Program-made: the position numbers and the translations under genes
NCBI GenBank assembly: GCA_035637315.1
Contig: DASPXK010000327.1
Span: forward strand, 1 to 14,813
DNA from: DASPXK01 sp035637315
GTDB taxonomy: Bacteria > Chloroflexota > UBA6077 > JACCZL01
Reading direction: 5' to 3'
Length of the DNA: 14,813 nucleotides
Part shown: one piece after another, positions 5,797-12,629 of the stretch
Position numbering within the stretch: the first letter of the stretch is position 1
How the letters are laid out: each line of letters begins with the position of its first letter
The notes under the pieces: generated by a model
Told to the model about the DNA's origin: nothing
Databases searched by the model: none
What the model saw: the letters and a program-made list of their open reading frames with translations, nothing else

Positions 5797-7146
5797 ATGC
5801 CCACTATGACTGGTTCGCGGTTCTTCGCCGAGGCCATGCGCGGCAATCGCGTCAGCCATGTCTTCCTGGTGCCCACAATCATTCTCCCCGCGCTGGCGGA
5901 GATGGAGGACCTGGACATCAGGCGAGTCACCACGCACGGCGAGAAGCGCCGCGCGCCGGCCGGGGGTCTGTATGGCCCAGAACGTCGGCGCGGCCAACCT
6001 GGCAGCCAGACTGCGAGACGCGTTCCTGGCCTGCTCACCCGTCATCGCCATAACCGGCGGTCCCGACCCCGAGACGCGTTATGGCCACATCTACCAGGAA
6101 GTCGAAGACTTCCCGATGTTCGACCCTGTCACGAAGCTCAATCTGCAGGTCGACGACGTCAAACGGTTGCCGGATCTGCTGCGGCTGACGTTTCGAACGG
6201 CTACGTCGGGAGCGCCCGGGCCAGTCCACCTACGGCTCAGGGGCCGTCACGGCGGCGTGGTCGAAGACGAGGCCGACCTGGGCCTGGTCGTCGAGGAACA
6301 ATTCACCTGCTACCCGGCCTTTCGGCCCGAGCCGGACCTGGACCGAGTGGGTGAAGCGGCCAGGCCGTTGCAGCCGGCCCGGCGGCCGGCCATCGTGGCC
6401 GGGGGCGGCGTCACCGCCTCGGGTGCGGCGCCCCAGGTAGTCGAGCTGGCGGAGCGGCTGGTAATCCCCGTCGCCACCTCGCTGAACGGCAAGGGCACCA
6501 TCGCCGATGACCACCCGCTATCGGTCGGCGTAGTCGGCACATACTCGCGTTGGTGCGCCAACCGGGTGGTCGCGGAATGCGTCCTGAGCGCATCTGCCGT
6601 GAGATCAGCGCGGCGTTGCCCGCCGACGCGGTGCTGGTGGCTGACACCGGCCACTCGGGCATCTGGACCTCGACGATGGTCGATCTGATCCATCCGAGCC
6701 AGCGCTACATCCGCTGCGCTGGCTCACTCGGCTGGGCTTTCCCAGCCTCCCTGGGCGTGAAATGTGCGCTGCCCGAGCGGCCGGTGCTCTGCTTCACTGG
6801 CGACGGGGGGTTCTACTACCACCTGGCCGAGCTCGAGACCGCCGTCCGCTTCGGCATCAACACCGTCGTCCTGGTCAACGACAACCACTCGCTCAACCAG
6901 GAGCAGCGGCTGTTCGACTCCGCGTACGGAGGCCAGCAGCGTGGAAGGGCCCGCGAGATGTGGGTGTTCGAGGAGGTCGATCTCGCGAAAGTCGCTGAGG
7001 CGATGGGTTGCCTCGCCATCCGCATCGAGCGACCCGAGGAGCTGGGCGGGGCCCTCGACCAGGCCTTCGCCGCCGGACGGCCCGTCGTCATCGATGCCGT
7101 AAGCGACATCGATGCCGTGCACGAGCGCGCCTGGTCGTCCGCCTAG
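5797..7146 (+). pseudogene. thiamine-pyrophosphate enzyme, acetolactate-synthase-like, broken by two deletions
   Basis: The family binds TPP and acts on 2-oxo acids. Three collinear pieces lie in alternating frames. Piece 1 (5797 to about 5950) is the N-terminus GSRFFAEAMRGNRVSHVF...RRVTTHGEK, with the cofactor-activating Glu49. Piece 2 (about 5951-6576, frame +1) runs RPGVCMAQNVGAANLAARLR through the central domain (PAIVAGGGVTASG, VPVATSLNGKGTI-like block, GVVGTYSRWCANRVVAE). Piece 3 (about 6577-7146, back in the first frame) is the TPP-binding domain MRPERICREISAALPADAVL, GDGGFYYHLAE...LVNDNHSLN, ending ERAWSSA. At the first junction about a dozen residues after HGEK are missing (normally an A.YMADGYAR-like helix). 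At the second about 80-100 residues of the central domain are gone. Total coding length is about 450 codons against about 540-560 for the family. The ribosome site AGGAG at 10 nt supports the original start. It converges on the hydrolase gene with a 6-bp gap. Confidence 0.85.
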
Positions 7147-7152
7147 ATCGCC

Positions 7153-7899
7153 TCACCGAGCGGTCGTGGCAAGGTACTTTTCGAACCACGCGAAGACCTT
7201 CCCCCAGCCGTCGACTGCCTGCACCGGTCGATAAGCCGGTCGGTCGACCGCGAAGAAGGAATGGCCGGCCCCCTCGTACATGTGGAATTCGTAGGTCTTG
7301 CCGTGTCGCTTGAGCTCCTCCTCGATGCGCGCCACTTGCGCGGGCGAGGGGTTAGCATCTTCGGCGCCGAACAGGCCCAGGAGTGGACAGGCCAGGTCAG
7401 GCGTCATGTCGATGACCGCGACCGGCTGGCGGGAAGTCAGCTCGTCGGGAACCACGCGCCCGCCCCAGCAGTCGACGGCAGCGTCGAGGCCGGGCACCTT
7501 GCACGCCACCATGTAGGTCTGCCGGCCACCTGAGCAGAACCCGATCACACCCACCTTGCCATTCGCGTAAGGCAGCGCCCGCAAGTAGCGGACGGCGCCG
7601 TCAATATCTCCGACGCATCGATCATCCGGGACACCGCCGGCGGCGCGGACCGCCGCGGACAGATCATCCGGGCTACCAGGCCCCTCGCGGGTGAAGAGAT
7701 GTGGGCAGATGGCCGTGTAGCCATGGTGCGCAAACTTGCGGGTGATTTCCTTGGTCGCTTCGTCCCAGCCCGGCATGTGATGAATCACGACGACGCCGGG
7801 CGAGGCGCTCAGCCCGAGAGGACGGGCGAAATACGCCTCGATATCGTCTCCGCCCTGGCCCCGATAGCGAATGGTCTCCGCAAGCATGCCTTCATACAC
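7153..7899 (-). CDS. dienelactone hydrolase family protein
   Basis: An alpha/beta-hydrolase with a catalytic cysteine; the family opens lactone rings such as dienelactone in chlorocatechol breakdown, but most members have other or unknown ester/lactone substrates. 248 aa from GTG 7899, chosen because GAGGAGG lies 7 nt upstream; the frame stays open to 8154 but that extension has no family resemblance. Catalytic triad visible: Cys122 in GFCSGGRQ, Asp181 in FGAEDANPSP, His213 in GAGHSFF. The oxyanion-side motif HHMPGWDEATKEITRKFA is at about 40-57 and PHLF at 66-69. No signal peptide, so cytoplasmic. It converges with the broken TPP-enzyme gene and is divergent from the nitroreductase. Substrate cannot be told from sequence; intact and probably functional. 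Confidence 0.93.
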   Translation of the reverse strand: MYEGMLAETIRYRGQGGDDIEAYFARPLGLSASPGVVVIHHMPGWDEATKEITRKFAHHGYTAICPHLFTREGPGSPDDLSAAVRAAGGVPDDRCVGDIDGAVRYLRALPYANGKVGVIGFCSGGRQTYMVACKVPGLDAAVDCWGGRVVPDELTSRQPVAVIDMTPDLACPLLGLFGAEDANPSPAQVARIEEELKRHGKTYEFHMYEGAGHSFFAVDRPAYRPVQAVDGWGKVFAWFEKYLATTAR

Positions 7900-8221
7900 C
7901 GCGCCGCCTCCTCGCCTGCGTCCTCGCAGTGTAGCGCCGGCCACCCATCCCATGCGATGAGCGTGGCGGCAGGGGGCAGCGTGGTATACGTACAGAGGGC
8001 GGAGCGGCGGCGTGGCGAGATGACACGCACCGAAGCGCCTGACCGGTAGCAGACGGCAGGCCGTGGATGAACGCTTCCACGGCGCCGGCAGGCGATAAGG
8101 GTAGCCTAACAAACTACTAGCCGGGGCAGGGCCGGCCCGCTCCACCAGTCCCACCTCACGGTCGCGCCCTGACGGCGGAGCGAGTTAGCCGTCAACGCGG
8201 GAGGAAGAAGCTGGTGACTTG
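7900..8221. other. 322-nt divergent intergenic region (hydrolase / nitroreductase)
   Basis: It holds the hydrolase ribosome site (GAGGAGG, 7913-7907, minus) and the inverted repeat at 8061-8082. The only open frame on the minus strand is the spurious extension of the hydrolase ORF. No convincing -35/-10 pair is seen on either strand, but both flanking genes must be started from here. No RNA gene is recognised. Confidence 0.5.
8061..8082. repeat. 7-bp inverted repeat, possible operator
   Basis: CCGTGGA (8061-8067) and TCCACGG (8076-8082) form a perfect inverted repeat around an 8-nt centre in the divergent promoter region. Arm size and spacing suit a dimeric regulator site. No T-run follows, so a terminator is unlikely. 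Confidence 0.35.
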
Positions 8222-8770
8222 ATGAGCAAAGCCGATGGCGTCACACATCGAATCGCGTTCTTGCGCGGGCTGCGGGCCGTCCGCCAGTTCCGTCCCGATC
8301 CCGTTCCCCAAGAGGTGATCGACGACCTGCTCCAGGTAGCGCGCTGGTCGGGCAGCGCCAGCAACCGCCAGCCCTGGGAGCTAGTGCTGGTCCGTGATCG
8401 CGAGACTCTCCAGGCTCTGGCGGCCGTCGAGGGCTACGCGAAGCACCTGGCCGGCGCGGCGCTGGGCATGGTCCTGGTGATGGCGGGCGAGCCAGATCGA
8501 GTCGAGCACGAAACCTACGACGAGGGCCGGGTAAGCGAGCGAATCATGCTGGCCGCTTCGGCGCACGGGGTTGGCTCGTGTATCGGTTGGTTCGTCGCGA
8601 GCGGTCGCTCGGCCGCCAAGGCGATCCTTGGGATCTCAGAGCGGCGACTCGTCCGCACCGCGATCTCGCTCGGTTACCCGGACGCAGAGGCCCAGCGCGC
8701 CCGTCTGAAGCCTCCCCAAGCGCGTAGGCCTCTGGCCGAGATCGTCCACTGGGAGCGCTATCCTGCCTGA
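8222..8770 (+). CDS. nitroreductase family protein
   Basis: Small FMN-dependent oxidoreductase fold that uses NAD(P)H to reduce nitro compounds, quinones or flavin-like substrates, usually as a homodimer. 182 aa from ATG 8222; a TTG directly before it (8219) is an alternative, and no strong ribosome site is well placed for either. Diagnostic parts: the FMN phosphate-binding N-terminus LRAVRQFRPDPVP (17-29), SGSASNRQPWELVLV (43-57), AASAHGVGSCIGWF (111-124), ISLGYP (148-153) and the C-terminal RRPLAEIVHWERY (168-180). The length is at the lower end for the family, and the middle helical insertion is short. No signal peptide. It converges with the transporter-binding-protein gene (17-nt gap). 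Physiological substrate unknown. Confidence 0.92.
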   Translation: MSKADGVTHRIAFLRGLRAVRQFRPDPVPQEVIDDLLQVARWSGSASNRQPWELVLVRDRETLQALAAVEGYAKHLAGAALGMVLVMAGEPDRVEHETYDEGRVSERIMLAASAHGVGSCIGWFVASGRSAAKAILGISERRLVRTAISLGYPDAEAQRARLKPPQARRPLAEIVHWERYPA

Positions 8771-8787
8771 GGGAAGCGCGGGGGTCT

Positions 8788-10002
8788 TTACCGCCCGGGG
8801 GCGCGGGTCGGCTCGGCCGGCGCGGGAATTGGACGGCCCCAAAGGGCCGCGAGGAAGCCGCTCTCCCGTAATTGATTGACGAAGCTGTTGTCGACGAACT
8901 CCTCGGCTTTGCCGTACTGGATCTTGGTGCCCTGCTGGCGTGCGTACTCGATGCTGTCCTGGACCGCCGTCAGCGAGATGTCCATCCCACGGTTGACGTA
9001 GTCCTGGGCGTACGCTTTGTAAGCCGACTCGAGCGCCTCGGCGTCCTCCAGCTTCAGCTCGTTGGCCAGGGCACGCTCTGTTTCGGCCTTGTTCGCCTCG
9101 GCATAGTAGATCGACTCGGCGATTGCCGCCATGAATCGCTGGACCAGCTCCGGACGCTCGCGAAGCGTCTTGCGGTTGGTGTGGAGGGCGGAATAGATGA
9201 AGGGAATCGGCAGCGCCTTGAGCTCGAAGACGACGTGGAAGCCATCCTTTCTTGCCTGGACCTCGAGCGGCGGTGTGACGGTGATGGCGTCGACTGCCTT
9301 CATGACGAGCGCCTGATACCGCTCGGTCTGTTGGCCCGACGGCCGCAGCGTCACGTCGGTGGCGGGGATCCCGGCATAACTCAATATCGCCCGAGTGAGT
9401 CGGTCATCGAGGTCGCCAGGCCGATTGATCCCCACGGACTTCCCCTTGAGGTCCTGAAGCGAGGTCAGCTCGGGTGGGCCCACCAGGACGTACGGCAGTC
9501 CGACCAGCGGTGCGCCGATCAGGACCCCGTCAGCGCCGGCCGCCATGCCCGGGATGGTGGCCTCCGCGGCGCAGAAGACGAAGTCCGCCTCGCCGGCCTG
9601 CAGGGCGGCCAGCGCAACGTCAGACCCCCGTACGAGTGAAGCCTGCGCGTCGAGCCCGTACTTGCCGAACAGTTTGGCGTCGCGCGCGGCGTACAGATGC
9701 ATGAAACCGCCCGAGATGGCGCACCAGACCACCTTCATTGGCGTGAGCGCCTCGCCCGGGCGGGCCAGATACGGATTGGCGACCGCCGGAGGAGCCGCCG
9801 TGGCGGTCCGCTGTGCGGACTCCGTGCCCTGTGCCGTCGGGACTGGGGCTGGCTTGGCCACCGTGGTCGGCAGAACGGTTGTCGGTGGCGGCGCCGGCGG
9901 CGCGCCCGGATCCGGTTGGCAGGCCGCCGCGGTCAGGACGGCGAGGGATACAAGCATAGCCAGCCGGGGCTGGGCATGGCCTGGACTCCGCTTGCCAAAC
10001 AC
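8788..10002 (-). CDS. ABC transporter substrate-binding lipoprotein, NMT1/THI5/SsuA-type
   Basis: Captures a small organic substrate outside the membrane for an SsuABC/ThiXYZ-like importer. 404 aa from GTG 10002 (GGGAAG region upstream). Signal peptide 1-27 with KR and R before a hydrophobic core (AMLVSLAVLTAAA) and a lipidation cysteine at Cys28. A Pro/Thr/Ala-rich linker follows to about residue 85. The binding domain starts at about 89 with MKVVWCAISGGFMHLYAARDAKLFGKYGLDAQ, the classic NMT1 opening (change of state from substrate entry to hinge is not visible in sequence). Further family marks: GEADFVFCAAE, LQDLKGKSVGINRPGD, LTRAILSYAGIPATDVTLRP and a helical C-terminus. The matching ATPase and permeases lie on the other strand at 11056-13505, so binding protein and channel are divergent. 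Ligand class (sulfonate, taurine, pyrimidine, aromatic acid) cannot be decided. Confidence 0.92.
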   Translation of the reverse strand: MFGKRSPGHAQPRLAMLVSLAVLTAAACQPDPGAPPAPPPTTVLPTTVAKPAPVPTAQGTESAQRTATAAPPAVANPYLARPGEALTPMKVVWCAISGGFMHLYAARDAKLFGKYGLDAQASLVRGSDVALAALQAGEADFVFCAAEATIPGMAAGADGVLIGAPLVGLPYVLVGPPELTSLQDLKGKSVGINRPGDLDDRLTRAILSYAGIPATDVTLRPSGQQTERYQALVMKAVDAITVTPPLEVQARKDGFHVVFELKALPIPFIYSALHTNRKTLRERPELVQRFMAAIAESIYYAEANKAETERALANELKLEDAEALESAYKAYAQDYVNRGMDISLTAVQDSIEYARQQGTKIQYGKAEEFVDNSFVNQLRESGFLAALWGRPIPAPAEPTRAPGR

Positions 10003-10133
10003 GTTCGCTTCTTCCCGCGCCGCTCCAGTGCAACCGTGTAGCTATCTTACCTGCTCAGGCGGCGCCACGCTGGTTTCTTCCAGCACGCCTCCGAACCCGT
10101 GCTAGACTTCGAGGAGAGGGCTGTCGATGAGGG

Positions 10134-10161
10134 GATAGCTGAGAGCTGATGGCTGATAGCT
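10134..10161 (+). repeat. degenerate 7-bp tandem repeat, four units
   Basis: GATAGCT GAGAGCT GATGGCT GATAGCT: four contiguous heptamers, each differing by at most one or two bases. The proposed start codon of the zinc-ribbon gene lies inside the third unit, and the fourth encodes its next residues. Confidence 0.75.
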
Positions 10162-10370
10162 CGGACAACTTGAAGCCTGGCTGGGCCGTGCCCGGCAAGT
10201 CTGTGCCGGTCAAGGTTGGTCCGCTGGGACCAACGATCGAGATCCCGGCCCTGCGCTGCGACTGCGGCGGAGATGCGCTGCCGATCGACTCTTCGTACGA
10301 CGCCCAGAAGGACACGATCATCTACCTCTGTCCCGACTGCGGCGCCAGCGTTGTCGAGCCAGTCCGTTGA
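10149..10370 (+). CDS. zinc-ribbon mini-protein, 73 aa
   Basis: A small soluble protein with four cysteines in two pairs, Cys37-x-Cys39 (LRCDCGG) and Cys61-x2-Cys64 (LCPDCGAS), 21 residues apart, which fits a zinc-ribbon or rubredoxin-like knuckle. The first 36 residues are polar with a PVKVGPLGPTIEIP strand region; between the pairs YDAQKDTIIYLC looks like a beta hairpin. No family name comes to mind. The ATG lies inside a heptamer repeat and only a weak GAGAG precedes it. The gene is divergent from the binding-protein gene and ends 1 nt before a palindromic repeat that could terminate it. It could bind metal, RNA or a protein partner; function unknown. Confidence 0.68.
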   Translation: MADSSDNLKPGWAVPGKSVPVKVGPLGPTIEIPALRCDCGGDALPIDSSYDAQKDTIIYLCPDCGASVVEPVR

Positions 10371-10426
10371 CCCTCACCCCCTTTCCCCCCTCTCCCAATT
10401 TTGGGAGAGGGGGCTGGGGGTGAGGG
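10371..10426. repeat. palindromic G/C-rich repeat 1, probable terminator
   Basis: An imperfect inverted repeat: left arm 10371-10398 (CCCTCACCCC...CTCTCCCAA) and right arm 10401-10426 (TTGGGAGAGG...GGTGAGGG), with outer 11 bases and inner 12 bases complementary. It begins directly after the zinc-ribbon stop codon. Similar CCCTCACCC...GGGTGAGGG palindromes are known as abundant dispersed repeats in some Chloroflexota and cyanobacteria (recollection). A very stable hairpin without a clear U-tract; probably bidirectional terminator or mRNA stabiliser. Confidence 0.7.
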
Positions 10427-10430
10427 CTTC

Positions 10431-10458
10431 ACTCGCCACTCGTGACTCGCGACTGGTT
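10431..10458 (+). repeat. degenerate 7-bp tandem repeat, four units
   Basis: ACTCGCC ACTCGTG ACTCGCG ACTGGTT, four contiguous heptamers starting 4 nt after palindromic repeat 1. A -10-like TACAAT follows at 10463-10468, about 25 nt before the cytochrome start, so the repeat occupies the upstream promoter area of that gene. Confidence 0.7.
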
Positions 10459-10493
10459 CCGCTACAATCCGTGCTCCAGCCGGGTGATGGGGC

Positions 10494-10940
10494 GTGTCGC
10501 CGGGTGGAGCGATAAGTACGCGATTGCGAGGACGGGTGGCTGGACTGAGTCGAGTGGCTGGGCCTCTGGTCGGCGTCGCGTTCGGCGTGGCCGCGCTCCT
10601 CGCGGGCATCGCTGCTTCGACGGCGCGCGCGTTCCCGAACGAGCAGCTCGCCCGTGGCGAGGAGATCTGGAACTCGATTTGCAGCGGCTGCCACGGACCG
10701 GACAGCACTAATCCGGACGCGCCGCTGCTGCTCAAGCAGGGCTCGCTCAAGAACTATCCGACTGCCGCCGGCCTGTTCGAGTACGTTCAGGGCAGCATGC
10801 CCCAGGAGGACCCGTCCTCGCTGGCCGACCAGCAGTACTGGGACGTGCTCGCCTTTCTGCTGACCAAGCAGGGGGTCACGGGCGGCGACGCGCCGCTCGG
10901 TCCCGATAACGCCAAGGAAATGCCGACGAAGCCGCCGTAG
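10494..10940 (+). CDS. mono-heme c-type cytochrome
   Basis: Electron carrier on the outer face of the membrane. 148 aa. A basic N-terminus and hydrophobic stretch 21-40 end in STARAFP, a plausible signal-peptidase site after Ala46; if uncut it would anchor the protein. Class I features: heme attachment CSGCH (Cys63, Cys66, His67) in ARGEEIWNSICSGCHGPD, likely axial Met102 in GSMPQEDPSSL, and a C-terminal helix QQYWDVLAFLL, as in soluble cytochromes c. The Pro/Lys tail is disordered. Start: GTG 10494 gives the full n-region; GTG 10536, preceded by GAGGA, would also leave a usable signal. A possible -10 TACAAT lies at 10463. It sits between the zinc-ribbon gene and the ABC ATPase, separated from the latter by a 106-bp palindromic element. 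Redox partner unknown. Confidence 0.9.
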   Translation: MSPGGAISTRLRGRVAGLSRVAGPLVGVAFGVAALLAGIAASTARAFPNEQLARGEEIWNSICSGCHGPDSTNPDAPLLLKQGSLKNYPTAAGLFEYVQGSMPQEDPSSLADQQYWDVLAFLLTKQGVTGGDAPLGPDNAKEMPTKPP

Positions 10941-11046
10941 AAACCTAACCCCCCAGCCCCCTTCCCTGAAGGGAAGGGGGAGCCTCTTCAACAAGCTCCC
11001 CCTTCCCTTTAGGCCCTTTAGGGAAGGGGGCTGGGGGGTTAGGTTT
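10941..11046. repeat. 106-bp palindromic element with perfect 27-bp terminal inverted repeats
   Basis: Left arm 10941-10967 and right arm 11020-11046 are exact reverse complements over 27 bp (AAACCTAACCCCCC... / ...GGGGGGTTAGGTTT). Inside, two hairpins share the same 11-bp stem (CCCCCTTCCCT/AGGGAAGGGGG): 10957-10980 with a GA loop, and 10998-11030 with an 11-nt loop containing a duplicated CCCTTTAGG. The spacer (about 10981-10997) is unrelated sequence. The layout resembles a paired REP/BIME or a tiny MITE. It begins right after the cytochrome stop and ends 9 nt before the ATPase start, so it should strongly affect transcription and translation there. Confidence 0.85.
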
Positions 11047-11055
11047 CAGGTAATC

Positions 11056-11844
11056 ATGCTCCAGGTCACACATCTGCAGAAGACGTACGTGCGCGGAGAG
11101 CGCGAGACGGTCGCCGTGCGCGACCTGCACTTCTCTGTGCGCGACGACGAGTTCATTTCCATCGTCGGGCCATCCGGGTGCGGCAAGACCACAATGCTGC
11201 GCTGTGTGGCCGGGCTGCTGCCGGCGAGCGGCGGCCAGGTCCTTCTGGATGGGCGGCTGGTGACGCGGCCGCCAAAAGAGATGGTGCTGGTCTTTCAAGA
11301 CTACAGTCGCTCGCTGTGCGCCTGGCGCTCCGTCCATGGCAACGTGGCCTTCGCGCTCGAGGAGAGCCACCTGCCGCGCACCGAGCGAAAACAGCGAATC
11401 CGCGAGGCGCTGGCAACCGTTGGGCTGACCGAATTCGGCGAGTATTACCCCTTCGAGCTGTCGGGTGGCATGCAGCAGCGGCTTCAGATCGCGCGCGCCC
11501 TGGCCTATCAGCCGAAGATCATGCTGATGGACGAGCCATTTGGGTCGCTCGACGCGCTGACGCGGGCCGAGCTCGAGGACCAGCTGCTAGCAATCTGGAC
11601 CGCCAACCCCAAGACGGTCGTGTTCGTCACGCACGACATCGAAGAGGCGGTCTACCTGTCCGACCGCGTCCTCGTCCTCAGCGCCAGGCCCTCGGAAGTC
11701 GTTGAGGAGCTGATCATCGACCTGCCCAGGCCGCGCGACCAGCTCGAGACCAGGTCTCTGGAGCGTTTCGCGGACTACCGCGGCCACATTTACCGACGTA
11801 TTCGCCAGGAGTCCCGGCCGCCTGTCCTCGCGGCCTCGGCCTGA
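11056..11844 (+). CDS. ABC transporter ATPase, SsuB/TauB/ThiZ-like
   Basis: Energises the importer formed with the two permeases downstream. 262 aa, the usual size. Walker A GPSGCGKTT 38-46; Q-loop Gln81 in LVFQDYSRSLCAWRSV (family usually has ALLPW; SLCAW here is a variant); signature LSGGMQQR 135-142; Walker B IMLMDEP 155-161 with the catalytic Glu160; D-loop SLDALTR 164-170; switch His193 in VFVTHDIEEAVYLSDRV, where EEAVYLSDR is typical of this subfamily. The ATG is 9 nt after the palindromic element, with only a weak AGG-type ribosome site overlapping its edge. The stop is 1 nt from the next GTG, so it is translationally coupled to the first permease. Substrate not deducible from the ATPase. 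Confidence 0.95.
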   Translation: MLQVTHLQKTYVRGERETVAVRDLHFSVRDDEFISIVGPSGCGKTTMLRCVAGLLPASGGQVLLDGRLVTRPPKEMVLVFQDYSRSLCAWRSVHGNVAFALEESHLPRTERKQRIREALATVGLTEFGEYYPFELSGGMQQRLQIARALAYQPKIMLMDEPFGSLDALTRAELEDQLLAIWTANPKTVVFVTHDIEEAVYLSDRVLVLSARPSEVVEELIIDLPRPRDQLETRSLERFADYRGHIYRRIRQESRPPVLAASA

Positions 11845-11845
11845 C

Positions 11846-12607
11846 GTGAGCACGCGCATCCAGGGCCTGCTCGTCATCGTCGCCATCCTGGCCGCGTGGG
11901 AAGCGGCCGCGTGGGCCAGCCTGGTCAACCCCGCCTTCCTGCCACCACCTAGCTCGATCCTGCTGGCCTGGAAGGAGATCGTGGCCAGCGGCGAGCTGAT
12001 TCAGCACGTCACCACGACGATGCGCGTGTGGGTCCAGGGGTTCGCCCTGGCAACGCTGCTCGGCGTCAGCCTGGGCCTGCTGATGGGCCTTTTCAGGCCG
12101 TTGGCGGCCGCCCTCGCCACGACGGTTGAGCTGCTGCGGCCGATGCCTTCGGTTGCGATCATCCCGATCGCCATCGTCACCTTCGGGCTCGAGGACCCGA
12201 TGAAGCGCTTCGTCACGATGTACGCGGCAACCTGGCCGATCCTGATCAACACGCTCTATGGCGTGCGAAGCGTTGACCCGGTCTTGATCGACAGTGCACG
12301 CACGTTTCGCTTTTCGGAGCCCCGCCGCGCGCTCAAGGTGATCTTGCCGGCTGCCTCACCCTACATCGCGACCGGTCTGCGGCTCGGGGCCGGCATCGCC
12401 TTGATCCTGGTGGTGACCGCCGAGCTGGTGGCGAGTCGTGATGGACTCGGCTACTTCGTGGCCCAATCCCAGCTCTCATATCGCATCCCGGACATGTACG
12501 CCGGGATCTTCAGCATCGCCGTGGTGGGCTATCTGCTCAATCTGGCGTTCGTGAGCGCCGAGAATCGAGCGCTCGGCTGGCATCGGCGGCTGGCCAGTAG
12601 ACAGTAG
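11846..12607 (+). CDS. ABC transporter permease 1, SsuC/TauC/ThiX-like
   Basis: One half of the transmembrane channel (BPD_transp_1 fold). 253 aa with about six hydrophobic segments: about 7-26, 64-83, 99-115, 122-140, 178-196 and 218-238. The cytoplasmic EAA coupling loop is at about 149-172 (DSARTFRFSEPRRALKVILPAASP), followed by IATGLRLGAGIAL and the conserved tail LGYFVAQSQ...DMYAGIF. The GTG start is 1 nt after the ATPase stop. The end of the frame (last codons SRQ and the stop) lies inside a heptamer repeat. It differs clearly from permease 2, so the channel is probably a heterodimer, whereas many SsuC-type systems use a homodimer. Confidence 0.94.
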   Translation: MSTRIQGLLVIVAILAAWEAAAWASLVNPAFLPPPSSILLAWKEIVASGELIQHVTTTMRVWVQGFALATLLGVSLGLLMGLFRPLAAALATTVELLRPMPSVAIIPIAIVTFGLEDPMKRFVTMYAATWPILINTLYGVRSVDPVLIDSARTFRFSEPRRALKVILPAASPYIATGLRLGAGIALILVVTAELVASRDGLGYFVAQSQLSYRIPDMYAGIFSIAVVGYLLNLAFVSAENRALGWHRRLASRQ

Positions 12608-12629
12608 GCAGTGAGCAGTGGGCAGCACT
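12595..12629 (+). repeat. degenerate 7-bp tandem repeat, five units
   Basis: CAGTAGA CAGTAGG CAGTGAG CAGTGGG CAGCACT. The repeat supplies the last codons and the TAG stop of permease 1 and the proposed GTG start of permease 2. Its CAGTGGGCAGCA (12616-12627) is the exact reverse complement of 12733-12744. Confidence 0.8.

Noticed and set aside
5247..6038. Whole 263-codon minus frame as one gene
   Set aside because: Only the part from about 5579 to 5350 resembles a family; the upstream part is antisense to the TPP-enzyme start and the downstream part is out-of-frame tail.
6550..7146. Independent 198-aa TPP enzyme starting at 6550
   Set aside because: It begins inside the central domain of the same gene, lacks the N-terminal catalytic Glu domain and has no ribosome site; better read as the third fragment of the pseudogene.
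7900..8154. N-terminal extension of the dienelactone hydrolase to 8154
   Set aside because: No resemblance to the family, and a strong GAGGAGG precedes the GTG at 7899.
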